Notes: generated from the sequence alone by a model not told the origin. Positions 1 to 64,000 are shown, counted from the first letter of the stretch. The stretch is 64,000 nucleotides of DNA from Symbiodinium natans (GCA_905221605.1 CAJNDS010002233.1:1-64000); one strand, 5' to 3'. Numbers and translations are program-made.

Positions 1-1091
1 CCAAGGCCCAGGCAAATGGAACCACACTTTCGTAGACCCCAGGATCCAGGATCCATTTAGAGTCGGTTTAGGGTTTAGGGTTCAGGTTTAGGGTTTAGGG
101 TTTAGGGTTTAGGGTTTGGGTTTGGGTTTAGCCCTACACCCTGAACCCCTGAGTTTCCTGGGAGAGCTGAGGGTTCAGCAATTTTGGGATGGACAGTGCA
201 GGAGCCCAAATCAATACCAATAGGGTTTAGGGGTTCAGGTCTGCCCCCCTTACAACCTACACTCAAGACGAAATATCTGCTGCCCCGAACACCGACCCTA
301 GTTGCGAAAGTTGCGAAGCCATTGGCCCTTAAAGCCCTAAGCCCTTCTAAACCCTAAACCCTAAATAAACCCTAAACCCTAAACCCTAAACCCGAAACCC
401 TAAACCCTAAACCCAAAACCCTAAACCTTAAACCCTAAACCCTAAACCCTAAACCCTAAACCCCAAACCCTAAACCCTAAACCCTAAACCCTAAACCCTA
501 AACCCTAAACCCTAAACCCTAAACCCTAAACCCTAAACCCTAAACCAACTCTAAGCGATCCGGTCCCTGTGTCAGTCTTGAGGGCTTCAGCTTTTTTTGG
601 GCAGAACATCCTAGCCCTGGCAGGGTTTAGTTTAGTGTTTAGGGTTTAGGGTCTAGGGTTTTGGGTTTAGGGTTTGGGGTTTAGGGTTTAGGGCTTGGGG
701 TTTAGGGTTTAGGGGCTCGGGTCTGAAATTCCCGGTCTGAAGCCTTAAAGTCCTCAGCCCTAAACCCTAAACCCTAAACCCTAAACCCTAAACCCTAAAC
801 CCCAAACCCTAAACCCTAAACCCTAAACCCTAAAAATGAAGCCCTAGAACCCGCAAGCCCGCGGGCCCGATCAGCCTCGGATTCCGACCCTCAGTCCCAA
901 GGAGTCTCACACCTTAAATCCGAGACCCTCAACCCTAAACCCCAAACCCCAAACCCCAAACCCTAAACCCTAAACCCTAAACCTTAAACCCTAAACCCTA
1001 AACCCTAAACCCTAAACCCTAAGCCCTAAACCCTAAACCCTAAACCCGAAACCCTCAGCCTCAATTCCGACCCTTTGTCCTCAGTCTCAAG
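1..1091. other. Intron sequence upstream of first visible exon
   Basis: I see no exon here. The stretch is mostly telomere-type heptamers: TTTAGGG at 64-120, CCCTAAA at 342-545, TTTAGGG variants at 602-720, CCCTAAA at 758-833 and 930-1055, separated by short unique pieces. The earlier exchanger helices must lie further upstream. Confidence 0.6.
342..545 (-). repeat. CCCTAAA array
   Basis: About 28 mostly perfect CCCTAAA units with a few single-base variants. Confidence 0.9.
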
Positions 1092-54344
<53,253 letters not shown>

Positions 54345-54389
54345 CCCTGGATGCGGCCCATTGCGGCTCGGTTTGGGGTTTAGGATGGG

Positions 54390-54565
54390 TTTAGGGTTTA
54401 GGATGGGTTTAGGGTTTAGGGTTTAGGGTTTAGGGTTTAGGGTTTAGGGTTTAGGGTTTAGGGTTTAGGGTTTAGGGTTTAGGGTTTAGGGTTTAGGGTT
54501 GAGGGTTGAGGGTTGAGGGTTTAGGGTTGAGGGTTTAGGGTTTAGGGTTTAGGGTTCAGGGTTTA
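54390..54565 (+). repeat. TTTAGGG array
   Basis: About 24 units, with a short TTGAGGG variant block. Confidence 0.9.
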
Positions 54566-56139
54566 ATTGGGTTTTTGAGAACTACATAGCAAGTGTATTT
54601 ACCCCAAAATAGCGGTACCCTCTTATATACCCCAAATGGAATAGAATCGCCTTAAGGGAACTGCCAAAAAGGGTACTGCTATCTTCGGAAACCCCCTGAA
54701 AAGGGCCTGAGGGCTCTGGATTCATGGCTTCGCGGCGTTTGGGGCCCTCAAGTGGCTTTGGGAGGACAGGGTCTTTAAGGGTTCAGGGTTGAGGGTGTTG
54801 TGGCTTTGGGAGTGGCTGAAATGGCTCCGAGGGGCAGCGATTTAGGGCTTAGGGCTCAGGGTTGTCCCTTAAACTACTGAACCCTACGCCCCGTTTCGGG
54901 TTTGGGTTTTGCCTTCTTCACCTTGGAGTTCCCAAAAGAGATTGGCAACGGGAGCCCTAAGCGGTTTGGGGCGTAGGGCTTCGGGTTTAGGATTTAGGGT
55001 TTAGGCTTGGGGTTCCTGCACTCTAAACCTCAATACCCTAAAGCCCTAGAACCCTAAGCCCGAAAACCTAAAACCCGAAAGCACATTGGAAAGCCAAAAG
55101 CGTGAGACCCCAACAACCCTAAAAAGAGTCCCCAACCTGAAGCAGGCGAGCCTTCCCTTTTGGCCCCTGATTGAGGGTTATACTGGTAGGGCTGGTCGGG
55201 TTTGTAGGGTTTGTCGGGTTTGTAGGGTTTGTGTGAAAGGTTTGTTTGGGGCCGTTTAGGGTAGTAGTTTAATAGGGTCGTAAGGGGTATAGGGTCATAG
55301 GGTTGTAAGGTAATCGGGCAACAGGGTTGGGGGGGGGTTATAGGAGTGTCGAGTATCTCCTTAAACCTCATCCCCCCGCCCCCCCTGCCCCTGCCCCGGT
55401 CCAGCTTAGGTTTGGGCAAGCGAGACGTCTGAACCAAAGGACCCCCCACTCCTCCTGAGGAGGAGTGGAGCAGATAACGAACAGACCGGAGGGCTGAGAT
55501 TGTTTGGGGCTTTAGGGAGGTATTTCAGTTTAGGGGTTTATGGGGTTATGGGGGGGCGGTTAGGGATCTAGGAGTTCGGAATCATCGGGCTTGGGTTGTT
55601 AGGAACTCAGGAGTAGAAAGCTTAGGGATTTAGGCATGTAGGAGTTTTAGGGTTTAGGGCCTTAGGAGGTTCGGGGGGGATTGAGGGGGCTCGTGGCTTG
55701 AAAAGCCCGCAGCCCCCCGAGGCCCTACAAACCCTCGAAACCGGTTAAAGCCCTGCAATTTCTCTAAACCCAATAGTTCCGTTTCTAAAACCCTATGAAT
55801 TCCTAAAACCCTTTACTTACGTCAAGCCCTATAAACCGTAAAGACCCAGGGCAAAAAAAACCTATGCCCTGGTCGCCCTAAAACCCTAAACCCTAAACCC
55901 TAAACCCTAAACCCTAAACCCTAAACCCTAAACCCTAAACCCTAAACCCTAAACCCTAAACCCTAAACCCTAACCCTAAAAACCCTAAAACCCTAAACCC
56001 TAAACCCTAAACCCTAAACCCTAAAACCCTAAAACCCTAAACCCAAAACCCTAAACCCTAAACCTAAACCCTGCCGCCACAGTAGCCACCAAGAGCCCTG
56101 ACCCGTCGCCTCTAGGCAGCGCTCATGGAAAAAGGGTTG

Positions 56140-56390
56140 GTTTAAGGGTTTAGGGTTAGGGTTTAGGGTTTAGGGTTTAGGGTTTAGGGTTTAGGGTTTA
56201 GGGTTTAGGGTTTAGGGTTTAGGGTTTAGGGTTTAGGGTTTAGGGTTTAGGGTTTAGGGTTTAGGGTTTAGGGTTTGGGGTTTAGGGTTTAGGGTTTAGG
56301 GTTTAGGGTTTGGGTTTAGGGTTTAGGGTTTAGGGTTTAGGGTTTGGGGTTTAGGGTTTAGGGTTTGGGTTTAGGGTTTAGGGTTAGGGC
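56140..56390 (+). repeat. TTTAGGG array upstream of gene 2
   Basis: About 35 units with occasional TTTGGGG or hexamer variants. Confidence 0.92.
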
Positions 56391-56753
56391 TTGGCTCAGG
56401 GGGTTTAGGGACTTTTGGTTTAGGATTTGTGGCTTCGGGTTTGGTGTGCCCTGTGTAGTCGTTTAGGATCTCCTACTTGGAGGCCTTCGGGGCTTCATCG
56501 GCTTAGGGGATGCGGCTTAGGAAAATGCCTGCTGCAGACATTCCTCTCGACATTGCTAGTGCAGCTGCGAGTTCGCCGTGAGATTGAAAGACGCGACTTT
56601 GCTGCGCAATGCCGTCAATGCTCCTGGTCTGCAGTAGATATCTAAACCCTAAGCCCTAAACCCCAAACCCTAAATCCTAAACCCTCAACCCTAAACCCTA
56701 AACCCTAAACCCTAAACCCTAAACACTAAACCCTAAACCCCTCCTTGCTTCAG

Positions 56754-56808
56754 GTGCTTTCTGCGCATGTTGGTGCTGCTGGTGCTGGCTCAGCTCTCTC
56801 AGCTGCAG
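56754..56808 (+). CDS. Gene 2 exon 1 (signal peptide)
   Basis: ATG at 56767 starts MLVLLVLAQLSQLQ, a hydrophobic signal peptide. Only 13 bases separate the ATG from an acceptor (CTTCAG|G at 56753), which would fit spliced-leader trans-splicing in a dinoflagellate (inference). Donor CAG|GT. Confidence 0.7.
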
Positions 56809-59262
56809 GTTCCTTTGGTCGAAAGGTTATTGAGGGTTCCGGGTTTAGGGTTTGGGGTTTGGGGTGAGGGGTACGAAGCCCTGAACCCTGAAAGGAAGAC
56901 CCCGAGAGCATGCACTTCTATGGTTGTGTTCGTTTGTTAGTTTTTTTTTGTTTTTCCGGTTTTTAGGGTTTACGACTTATAGGGATGGGGATGCGTAGGG
57001 CAACAAACGCCATGAACCCGAAACCCTCAGCCCTAAGCCCTAAGCCCTGGACCAAGGCCCAAACTGCCGAAACGCCTGCAGCTCTTGAATTTCAAAACTC
57101 CGTAAACCCTAAACCCTAAACCCAAAACCCAGGCCTTCGGGGATTCAGGGTCCCAAGCCTCCTGAACCTAAGAAAGAAGTCAACTCCCACACCCCCAGAT
57201 GCGAAATCTAGGATCCTAAGCCCCCAAAAACTTTAACTCCCAGCCCCATATAGTAGACAACTCAACACAAAGCAGAATACATAACGTGTAACTTATAAGA
57301 CACAATATATAATGAAGAGTATTATATGTATATATATATATATATGTTATATGTAGTCTAACGTAATACAAAAGATTCGACAACAGCATATTACAAGGAC
57401 AGTATCTACAATATAAAGATATAGCGTATGGCATATTGTACCCAAAGAGCCCAATACTCATTAGTTAACGAACCCTTAAATCACATTAAGGATCCCTTTA
57501 TAAATTAACCCTAAACCCTCAATAACCTATTCCTTAATTAAGGGGAATTGGTCTGTTTGGGTATTTTCCCGAAATCACTGATAACCGGGATCAGGCCGTG
57601 CGCCTGGCGACCAAAGCTGCTGCGGACTTGCCGCAGATGCTGCAAAGCACTCGGCCCTAAACCCTAAACCCTAAACCCTAAACCCTAAACCCTAAACCCT
57701 AAACCCTAAACCCTAAACCCTAAACCCTAAACCCTAAACCCTAAACCCTAACCCCTAAACCCTAAACCCTAAACCTTAACCCTAAACCCTAAACCCTAAA
57801 CCCTAAACCCTAAACCCTAAACCCTAAACCCTAAACCCTAAACCCTAAACCCTAAACCCTAAACCCTAAACCCTAAACCCTAAACTCCACGTTGAGACCC
57901 CCCGCCCCCGCCGCCGCCCCCAAGTTCGGGCTTTGGGCTTAGGGCTTGGCTTAGGGCTTAGGGCTTAGGGCTTAGGGCTTAGGGCTTAGGGCTTAGGGCT
58001 TAGGCTGCTGAGGCTTCAGGCTCCTTAGGGCCAGCATGTTAGGGTCTAAGGTTTAGGGTTTAGGGTTGAGGGTTTAGGGTTAGGGTTTAGAGTTGAGGGT
58101 TAGGGTTTAGGGTTTAGGGTTTAGGGTTTAGGGTTTAGGGTTGAGGGTTGAGGGTTTAGGGAGACCTAACGGGGAAGAGCGACCCTTCACCGGCCCTGTG
58201 CGACTCCCTGGCTCAGGAACTACACATCCTTCCTCCAGGCCTTTGGACTCATGGAGAGGTGGCGCTGCGTGTAAGAGGTAGTGGGGCTTAGGGAGGGTTC
58301 AGGGTTTAGGGTTTAGGGTTTAGGGTTTAGGGTTTAGGGTTTAGGGTTTAGGGTTTAGGGTTTAGGGTTTAGGGTTTAGGGTTTAGGGTTTAGGGTTTAG
58401 GGTTTAGGGTTTGAGTTAAGGGGTCTAGGGGGGTTCTAGAGGGTCTATGGATGAAACCAAGAAAACGAGGCCACACACCCTACACCCCAAGACCCGAAGA
58501 TCCCACAAGCGCTGTCCCCCCCCTTCCTCCAATTCAAGAGCGGGCCTAAGCCCACACATTTTGAGCCCCTTATGAACCCTAAACCCTAAACCCTAAACCC
58601 TAAACCCTAAACCCTAAACCCTACACCCCAAACCCTAAACCCTGAACCCTAAACCCTAAACTCCTCAACCCTGAACCCTAAACCCCAAACCCCAAACCCC
58701 AATCCCCAATCCCCAATCCCCAAACCCGAAACCCTAAACCCTAAACCCTAAACCCTAAACTTTCAACCCTGAACCCTAAGCCCCAAACCCCAATCCCCAA
58801 ACCCTAAACCCTAAACCCTGAACCCTAAACCCTAAACCTCAAAGTGCACTTTTGGGGTTTTCAAGGCGCCGGAAGGAAGGCCCGGAGTTGTGGCGCCTCC
58901 GGGAGGCGGCCTTCTGGCGAAGGCGAGGTTTGGGGTTTAGGGTTTGGGGTTTTGGGGTTTAGGGTTTAGGGTTTAGGGGTTTGGGGTTTAGGGGTTTGGG
59001 GTGTAGGGTTTAGGGTTAGGGGTTTGGGGTGTAGGGGTTTGGGGTTTAGGGGGGTTTAGGGCTTGGGGTTTGGGGTTTAGGGCTTTTGGGTGCACAGGGT
59101 TTGGGGTTTGGGGTTTAGGGTGTAGGGGTTTCGGGGTTTAGGGCTTAGGGGTTTAGAGTTTTAAAGAGTTCGGCGTGTTGGATGGTTTTGAGGGAGGGAA
59201 CCCTCCCCCTCTCCTCGATTAGGGCGGGTGGGGGGGCGGGCGCGTCCCACTTCCCCCTCGCG

Positions 59263-59316
<54 letters not shown>

Positions 59317-62300
59317 ACCCCCCCCGCAGCCCCCCCACACCCCCCCGCACCCCCCCACCCCCCCCGCCCCACCCCCACCCCCCGCCCCCACCCCAGCAGC
59401 CAGGCCAAAACCACTTGCGCCCAAAACAACTTGCAGTGGCAGGTTTTATGGGGTTTGGGGTGTAGGGTTGCTTGCCTACGTCAAGAAGCCTTCAAACCCT
59501 GCCCTGTCTTACTTTGACTGTTGCCAAGAGCCCTACAAGGCTCTTTCAAGAAACCCGTCAGACACCTAACCCTCGACCTGCAAAAAACCCCCCTAGACCC
59601 TAAAGCCTAAACCCTAAACCTAAACTCTTAAGGTATGCCGCCTGAACCTCACGAGTCTGAACTCTAACCCTACAAACCCTAAACCCTATATCTGAAATCC
59701 CCCTACCCCCGAAATCCTAAATCCCAAACCCCAAACCCTAAACCCTAAACCCTATACCCTAAGCCCTAAACCCTAAACCCTAACCCTAACCCTAAACCTA
59801 AACCCTAAACCCTAAACCCTAAACCCTGAACCCTAAAAACCCTAAACCCTAAAAACCTAAACCCTAAAAACCCTAAACCCTAAACAAACCCCTAAACCCT
59901 ACGCCCTTTCAGGCACGCCCTGGCCTCCAGGCAGAACCAAAACCCTTCGGCCCTTTGGTTCGCCCGGCCAGCGCCCGCCCCAGACCTTCTGTGTAGGGTT
60001 TAGGGTTTAGGGTTTAGGGTTTAGGGTTTAGGGTTTAGGGTTTAGGGTTTAGGGTTTAGGGTTTAGGGTTTAGGGTTTAGGGTTTAGGGTTTAGGGTTTA
60101 GGGTTTAGGGTTTAGGGTTAGGGTTTAGGGTTTAGGGTTTAGGGTCTAGGTTTAGGGTTTGGGGTTCATGGTGTACGGGTAAGGGTGTAGGACTACCGCT
60201 TCACCTCCCTTCCCCCTCCCTGCAAATGCAGGAACTGCACCTTTATACAGGCGTTTGCTGGTTTAGGGTTCAGGGTTCAGGTTTCAGGGTAGGGACAGTA
60301 CGGCATGCTCGACTGCACAAATGTTTAGGGCTCAGGATTCAGGGTTCCAGATTTAAGGCTTAGCGTGTTGGGCTTAAGGAATAGGGTTCACGCTTTCTTG
60401 CTCGGTGTTCCAGGTGAAGTGTCCGGAGTACCGAGGCCACTTGTTCGACGCGACCGATGCGGAAATGAAGACCTTGACGGGCTACCAGCCAACGACGCGT
60501 GCGCCTGCGCACAAGGTGCAGGGTTTAGGGTTTAGGGTTTAGGGTTTGATGTTTTTTCAACCCAAGCCCTCAACTACCAAAGCACCAGGGTGACTGAGCC
60601 CGAGGAGGGTTTAGGGTTTAGGGTTTAGGGTTTAGGGTTTAGGGTTTAGGGTTTAGGGCTAAGGGTTTAGGGTTTGGGGTTTAGGGTTTCGGGTTTAGGC
60701 TTTAGGGTTTAGGCTTTAGGGTTTAGGGTTTAGGGGTAAGGGTCTAGGGTCTTGGGGTTTGGGGTTTATGAGATTCCCAGTCAGAGCTTTGAGCTTGACC
60801 CTAAACCCCCTACCTCTGCTCAACCGCTTTCTGTTAGAGGACTCGCCTTGCTTTGCACACCCACGACCCAGAGCATAGGTCCTTGTGCCCATTTTTTTTG
60901 GTTTAGGGTTTAGGGTTTAGGGTCTAGGTTCCCTTCTAGCAGCCGCTTTAAGCCCAAAAGCGGCGCCCTTGTTAGTCCTAGGTTGCTGTTGGGTCTTCAC
61001 ACTGGGCAGTTGGCAGGGTTTCGTTTGAGAGTTCTTTTGGGCCTTCAGTGACAGATTTGCAAGTACCCTAACTAAACCCTTGAACCCAAAACCCTAAACC
61101 CCAAACCCTAAACCCTTGAACCCTCAACCCTAAACCCAACGGGCTTGAAGAGTTCAAGCTCATCACCCATCGCAGCTGCAAGAACTGCAGCGGGAAACAG
61201 TCGTTTGTTCGCGCAAGTTGTCGCATTTCTGCACGTTCTTTCAAGATTTACAGCCCGAGTCCTCCCTATGCTTAGGGCTCACGTTTTTTTTACTGTGTCC
61301 TGGACTAAGGCCCCACAACTCTGCCCGGGTGGGGTTTAGGGTTTAGGGTTTAGGGTTTAGGGTTTAGGGCTAGGCTCAGAAATGCTCTTCCAGGCCCTGG
61401 GCTTCCTCCACGTTCAGACTATGCCTCAGAACCTGGCCCTGCCACAGGCATGGGGTTTAGGGTTTAGGGTTTAGGGTTTAGGGTTTAGGGTTTAGGGTTT
61501 AGGGTTTAGGGTTTAGGGTTTAGGGTTTGAGGTTTAGGGTTTGGGGTTTCGGGTTTGGGGTTGAGGGGTTAGAGTTTTTTCCCCCTTGGTTTACGGTATT
61601 TAAATGGTTTATATGGTTTGTTTGTTTCTGTATAAAAATAAATAAATAAATACAGAAAATATCTATCTATATATATATATATATACATATGCGTGGAGGC
61701 TCATGGGGCTCTCGGTTTAAGGAATATGGCGTGTCGGGCAAACCCTCGGGCCTGAGCGGGGTAACAGCGTTGCCCAAGCCCTGAACCCTGAACCCGAAAC
61801 CTCGGGGCTCAGGCGGTTGCTAGGGTGAGGCCCCTAAACCCTAAACCCTAAACCCTAAACCCTAAACCCTAAACCCTAAACCCTAAACCCTAAACCCTAA
61901 ACCCTAAACCCTAAACCCTAAACCCTAAACCCTAAACCCTAAACCCTAAACCCTAAACCCTAAACCCTAAACCATAAACCCTAAACCCTAAACCCTAAAC
62001 CCTAAACCCTAAACCCTAAACCCTAAACCCTAAACCCTAAACCCTAAACCCTAAACCCTAAACTCTAAACCCTAAACCCTAAACCCTAAACCCTAAACCC
62101 TAAACCCTGAACCCTGAACCCTGAACCCTGAACCCTGAACCCTGAAGCCTGAAGCCTGAACCCTGAACCCTGAACCCTGAACCCTGAACCCTGAACCCTA
62201 AACCCTAAACTCTAAACCCTAAACCCTGAACCCTAAACCCCAAACACTAAAACCCTAAGCCCAAAAAGGGGCTTAGCGGTGTCAGGGTTCACGGGGCTTC

Positions 62301-64000
62301 GGGGTGAAGGGGTCCGCCCCCGCCAGGATGTTGACTGGCGGCAGCACACGCCCGCTTCGAACTTCGTTCGCACCCAGGCCTGGTAAACCCTAAGCTCCAA
62401 ACCCCCAAACCCCAAACCCTGAACCCTAAACCCTAAACCCTAAACCCTGAACCCTGAACCCCTGAACCCTGAACCCTAAAACAAGCTTGTGGGCCGTTCT
62501 CTGAAGTCTGGTCCCTTTAGGGTGTATAAGGGGGTATATAAGGGTCAGAGAGTCGCGAATGGGGGCGCTGTCATGGAGGCGTAAGGTATGATGAGCCTGA
62601 AACGGTTCATTTGACGTCAATTGTGAACAATTGTGCCTTTTCACAGTGCTTGTCGACTGCGGAATCTCATTTTAATTTGGGCGATGAGGTCTTTACTTGC
62701 GCTTGGAACCCTTTCCGAAAACTGTTGCGAAGATGATGCGGAACGCGCGCGCGCGCGCGCATATCGTTGCAGCGAACATTGCGCAGCAGTTGCAGAAGCG
62801 CACAATTGTGCACAATCGTGGTGATCTGCGGCGCGCAAAATGCCACAATTGCCCACAATTGCCGTCGTTTGCGTGAGTTCTGCATTTGTGCATGTTTGCT
62901 CGCCGTGCCACGCGCAAGTGCGCATTGCAATTTCAGGAAGCATGACAACGGCTGCAAGCAGCAGCTGCAGACTTCGAGTTAGAGTAGCCTTCATGCTCAT
63001 GGGTTCAGCAGCAGCTCTTGGGAAGCAGGTGCCCGTAAGCCCCCATGTGAGGGGCCCCATTTGCGACACTCCAAAAGGGGTCCCCTTTTAGGGGCCCGTT
63101 ACTAAAGGGACCATGTAACCCTAAACCCTAAACCCTGAACCCTGAACCCTGAACCCTGAACCCTAAACCCTAAACCCTAAAACCTCAGATCCAGGGCACA
63201 TGCGGCTCCTGCTGGGCCATTGCGTCGGCCAACGCGCTTGAGATGCACGCGGAGTTGAATGGCCTCGGCCACGAAGGCGTTGACTACCAGGAGATTTAGG
63301 GTTTAGGGTTTAGGGTTCAGGGCAGGGTTTAGGGTTTAGGGTTTAGGGTTTAGGGGGATCCCGAAGCGCTAAACACTGAACCCTAAGCCCTAAACTCGAA
63401 ACCCTACACCTTAAGCGGATTGAAAGCTCATTCCTAATTCAACACGATAAACCCTAAACCCGAAGCCCTAGGCGCTAAACCCTAAACCCTAAACCCTAGA
63501 CCCTAATATGGTTTCGGTTCCTGGAAACCCAGTAACGTGAACCCAAAACCTCTGAGGCCCACCAACTCCCCCAAAACGGCCCGAAACCCTAACACACCGC
63601 GCGACCTGAACCCATAACCCGGAAACGCCACCCCCTGAATTGCCGAAACCCTAGTACCCCACAACTGAACCCTAGATCTTGTCGGTTTTGGGGTTCAGGG
63701 TTTGAGGTTCAGGGTTTAGGGTTTAGGGTTTAGGGCTACTGCAGATGCCAGGATCTCGTGAGCTGCACGCCGAACTTGCAGCACTGTGGGGGAGACGGGG
63801 GATGCTCCGGGGCAACCGCCGAGCTTGCCTTCCAGTACGCCAAGGACGTGGGCGTGCGCCTGTACGCCGAAGATGCAGGCGCATCGTGGGCTTGGGGTTT
63901 AGGGCTTAGGGTTTGGTACAAGGGTTAGGTTAGAGGGTTTAGGGCTTAGGGCTTAGGGTTTAGGGGTTAGGGCTTAGGGCTTAAAGGGCTTATTAGGGCT
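56754..64000 (+). CDS. Gene 2: papain-family (C1A) cysteine protease precursor, 3' partial
   Basis: Ten exons give a signal peptide, an I29-type inhibitory propeptide and the first part of a mature C1A peptidase. Seen: MLVLLVLAQLSQLQ at the start; propeptide residues with DATDAEMKTLTGY; mature start ALPQ-DVDWR; RTQ-GTCGSCWAIASA with the oxyanion Gln and nucleophile Cys; then DLVSCTPN and HCGGDGGCSGATAELAF. The family hydrolyses proteins in lysosome-like or secreted compartments. The His and Asn of the triad lie past the right edge. All phases used agree across introns. The CTPN-x2-HCGG-GGC-GATAE signature is, as far as I recall, common in alveolate cathepsin-like enzymes. It lies downstream of and in the same orientation as gene 1. 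Confidence 0.85.
57230..57447. other. AT-rich intron stretch, nothing recognised
   Basis: TATATA microsatellite near 57326-57346 and AT-rich unique sequence; no gene signal. Confidence 0.5.
57448..57560. mobile_element. Family H element, copy 2, beside protease exon 2 acceptor
   Basis: GAGCCCAATACTCATTAGTT then AACG at the left; CCTATTCCTTAATTAAGGGG then AATTGGTCTG at the right. It contains a short CCCTAAA stretch. Confidence 0.6.
57595..57641 (+). CDS. Gene 2 exon 2 (propeptide start)
   Basis: Encodes AVRLATKAAADLPQM and part of Leu. Acceptor ATCAG|G lies 35 bases after a small inverted-repeat element; GC donor completed by exon 3. Confidence 0.65.
57655..57880 (-). repeat. CCCTAAA array
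   Basis: About 32 units, starting 13 bases after exon 2 of gene 2. Confidence 0.92.
57938..58010 (+). repeat. TTAGGGC variant block
   Basis: About ten uniform TTAGGGC heptamers. Confidence 0.88.
58217..58253 (+). CDS. Gene 2 exon 3 (NYTSFLQAFGLM)
   Basis: Encodes NYTSFLQAFGLM, resembling the first I29 helix (F-x2-F-x3-FG). Acceptor CTCAG|G; GA donor gives phase 0. A GT donor five bases on changes the phase. Confidence 0.65.
58290..58410 (+). repeat. TTTAGGG array
   Basis: Sixteen perfect units starting about 40 bases after exon 3 of gene 2. Confidence 0.92.
58876..58922 (+). CDS. Gene 2 exon 4 (EGPELWRLREAAFWR)
   Basis: Encodes EGPELWRLREAAFWR plus AG. The E-x4-R-x3-F spacing matches the ERFNIN-type helix of I29 propeptides. 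Acceptor GAAG|G, donor AG|GC. Confidence 0.7.
59263..59316. repeat. 54-nt uninterrupted C homopolymer
   Basis: Fifty-four consecutive C residues, followed by C-rich sequence with single A or G to about 59395. Sequencing or assembly length error is possible. Confidence 0.9.
59913..59961 (+). CDS. Gene 2 exon 5 (HALASRQNQNPSALWF)
   Basis: Encodes HALASRQNQNPSALWF after an Arg restored with exon 4. It fits the I29 turn with an H-N-type residue pair. Acceptor TTTCAG|G; GC donor at phase 0, GT later is possible. Confidence 0.6.
59997..60150 (+). repeat. TTTAGGG array
   Basis: About 21 units, almost all perfect. Confidence 0.92.
60414..60515 (+). CDS. Gene 2 exon 6 (propeptide end)
   Basis: Thirty-four codons, including GHLFDATDAEMKTLTGYQPT. 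F-D-x-T-x2-E-x4-L-x-GY is the conserved end of the I29 propeptide. Acceptor TTCCAG|G, donor AAG|GT. Confidence 0.85.
60922..60994. mobile_element. Family C element, degenerate copy
   Basis: GTCTAGGTTCCC at the left, AAGCCCAAAAGCGGCGCCCT in the centre, TCCTAGGTTGCTGTTGGGTC at the right. Confidence 0.5.
61394..61447 (+). CDS. Gene 2 exon 7 (ALGFLHVQTMPQNLALPQ)
   Basis: Encodes ALGFLHVQTMPQNLALPQ, ending in the LP that precedes DWR at the mature N-terminus. Acceptor TTCCAG|G, donor CAG|GC. Confidence 0.8.
61830..62230 (-). repeat. Largest telomere-type array (CCCTAAA, then CCCTGAA)
   Basis: About 38 CCCTAAA units, then about 13 uniform CCCTGAA/CCTGAAG units (62107-62195), then CCCTAAA again. 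Confidence 0.93.
62327..62377 (+). CDS. Gene 2 exon 8 (DVDWRQHTPASNFVRTQ)
   Basis: Encodes DVDWRQHTPASNFVRTQ. DWR marks the mature N-terminus and the final Gln is the oxyanion-hole residue. Acceptor GCCAG|G, donor CAG|GC. Confidence 0.88.
62509..63113. mobile_element. Family F element, 605 bp, inverted ends
   Basis: Left TGGTCCCTTTAGGGTGTATA ... GTCGCGAATGGGGGC. The reverse complement of the right end is TGGTCCCTTTAGTAACGGGC ... TGTCGCAAATGGGGCC. The interior carries CACAATTG repeats and a (GC)n stretch. It sits inside the intron between protease exons 8 and 9. Confidence 0.72.
63195..63290 (+). CDS. Gene 2 exon 9 (GTCGSCWAIASA, nucleophile)
   Basis: Encodes GTCGSCWAIASANALEMHAE then a polar loop. 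The Cys in CGSCW is the catalytic nucleophile. Acceptor TCCAG|G, donor CAG|GA. Confidence 0.92.
63752..63878 (+). CDS. Gene 2 exon 10 (CTPN and GGC disulfide segment)
   Basis: Encodes DLVSCTPNLQHCGGDGGCSG then ATAELAFQYAKD and onward, the C1A region with paired disulfide cysteines. Acceptor GCCAG|G. The end is uncertain; GT donors at 63848 and 63854 are also possible. Confidence 0.82.

Larger units (their letters stand above)
54345..56753. other. Intergenic region between exchanger and protease genes
   Basis: No exon recognised. Large TTTAGGG arrays at 54390-54565 and 56140-56390, CCCTAAA at 55872-56070, and G/T-rich degenerate sequence elsewhere. A G-tract lies near 55326. A short exon-like piece at 56090-56130 could belong to the 5' leader of gene 2. 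Confidence 0.5.

Noticed and set aside
59145-59569. Pro-rich and Gly-rich open frames
   Set aside because: Produced by the C homopolymer; no motif and no splice logic.
62641-63069. 142-codon open frame on the minus strand
   Set aside because: Lies wholly within the family F inverted-repeat element and includes (GC)n and CACAATTG repeats.

Overview
The window looks like nuclear DNA of a dinoflagellate; the species cannot be read from it. Four things point there: (1) very short exons (18-102 nt) in introns of about 0.1-4.5 kb; (2) splice sites in which GC and GA donors outnumber GT, with nearly every acceptor followed by G (AG|G); (3) two genes in tandem on the same strand; (4) hundreds of telomere-type TTTAGGG/CCCTAAA heptamers spread through the introns. 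A chromerid or another myzozoan is the main alternative. The long open reading frames in this window are nearly all translations of simple repeats; the real coding sequence is in exons too short to show up as ORFs.

Gene 1 (+ strand, about 1.1-51.6 kb, 5' end outside the window) encodes an SLC9C-type sodium/proton exchanger. Exons 1-22 (1092-17338) join, mostly in frame and in the collinear order of the family, into most of the exchanger membrane domain, with the motifs LAGPG, ATDPVAVVALL, GEALLNDGTAIVL, GGLRGAVGLSLA and LTLVINATTSPF. Exons 23-36 (about 20.4-33.6 kb) encode a soluble helical region. Exons 37-43 (34.2-41.6 kb) encode a four-helix voltage sensor with an arginine ladder in S4. 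Exons 44-56 (42.3-51.6 kb) encode a helical, then acidic and serine-rich tail. I could not find the cyclic-nucleotide-binding domain that SLC9C proteins usually carry.

Gene 2 (+ strand, 56.75 kb to beyond the right edge) encodes a secreted or lysosomal papain-family (C1A) cysteine protease: signal peptide, I29-type propeptide, then the Gln/Cys active-site segment GTCGSCWA and the first disulfide-rich segment. The His and Asn part lies outside the window.

Everything else is intron or intergenic DNA: telomere-heptamer arrays in both orientations, blocks of homogeneous variant heptamers and octamers, long C/G homopolymers, minisatellites, and at least eight families of short elements with terminal inverted repeats (MITE-like). 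Two observations stand out. One intron (33419-33494) consists only of TTTAGGG repeats, whose own GT and AG serve as splice sites. One telomere tract (32162-32216) is flanked by a 20-bp direct repeat, as if inserted. Exon boundaries come from reading frame, family alignment from memory and the AG|G rule, with no transcript data.
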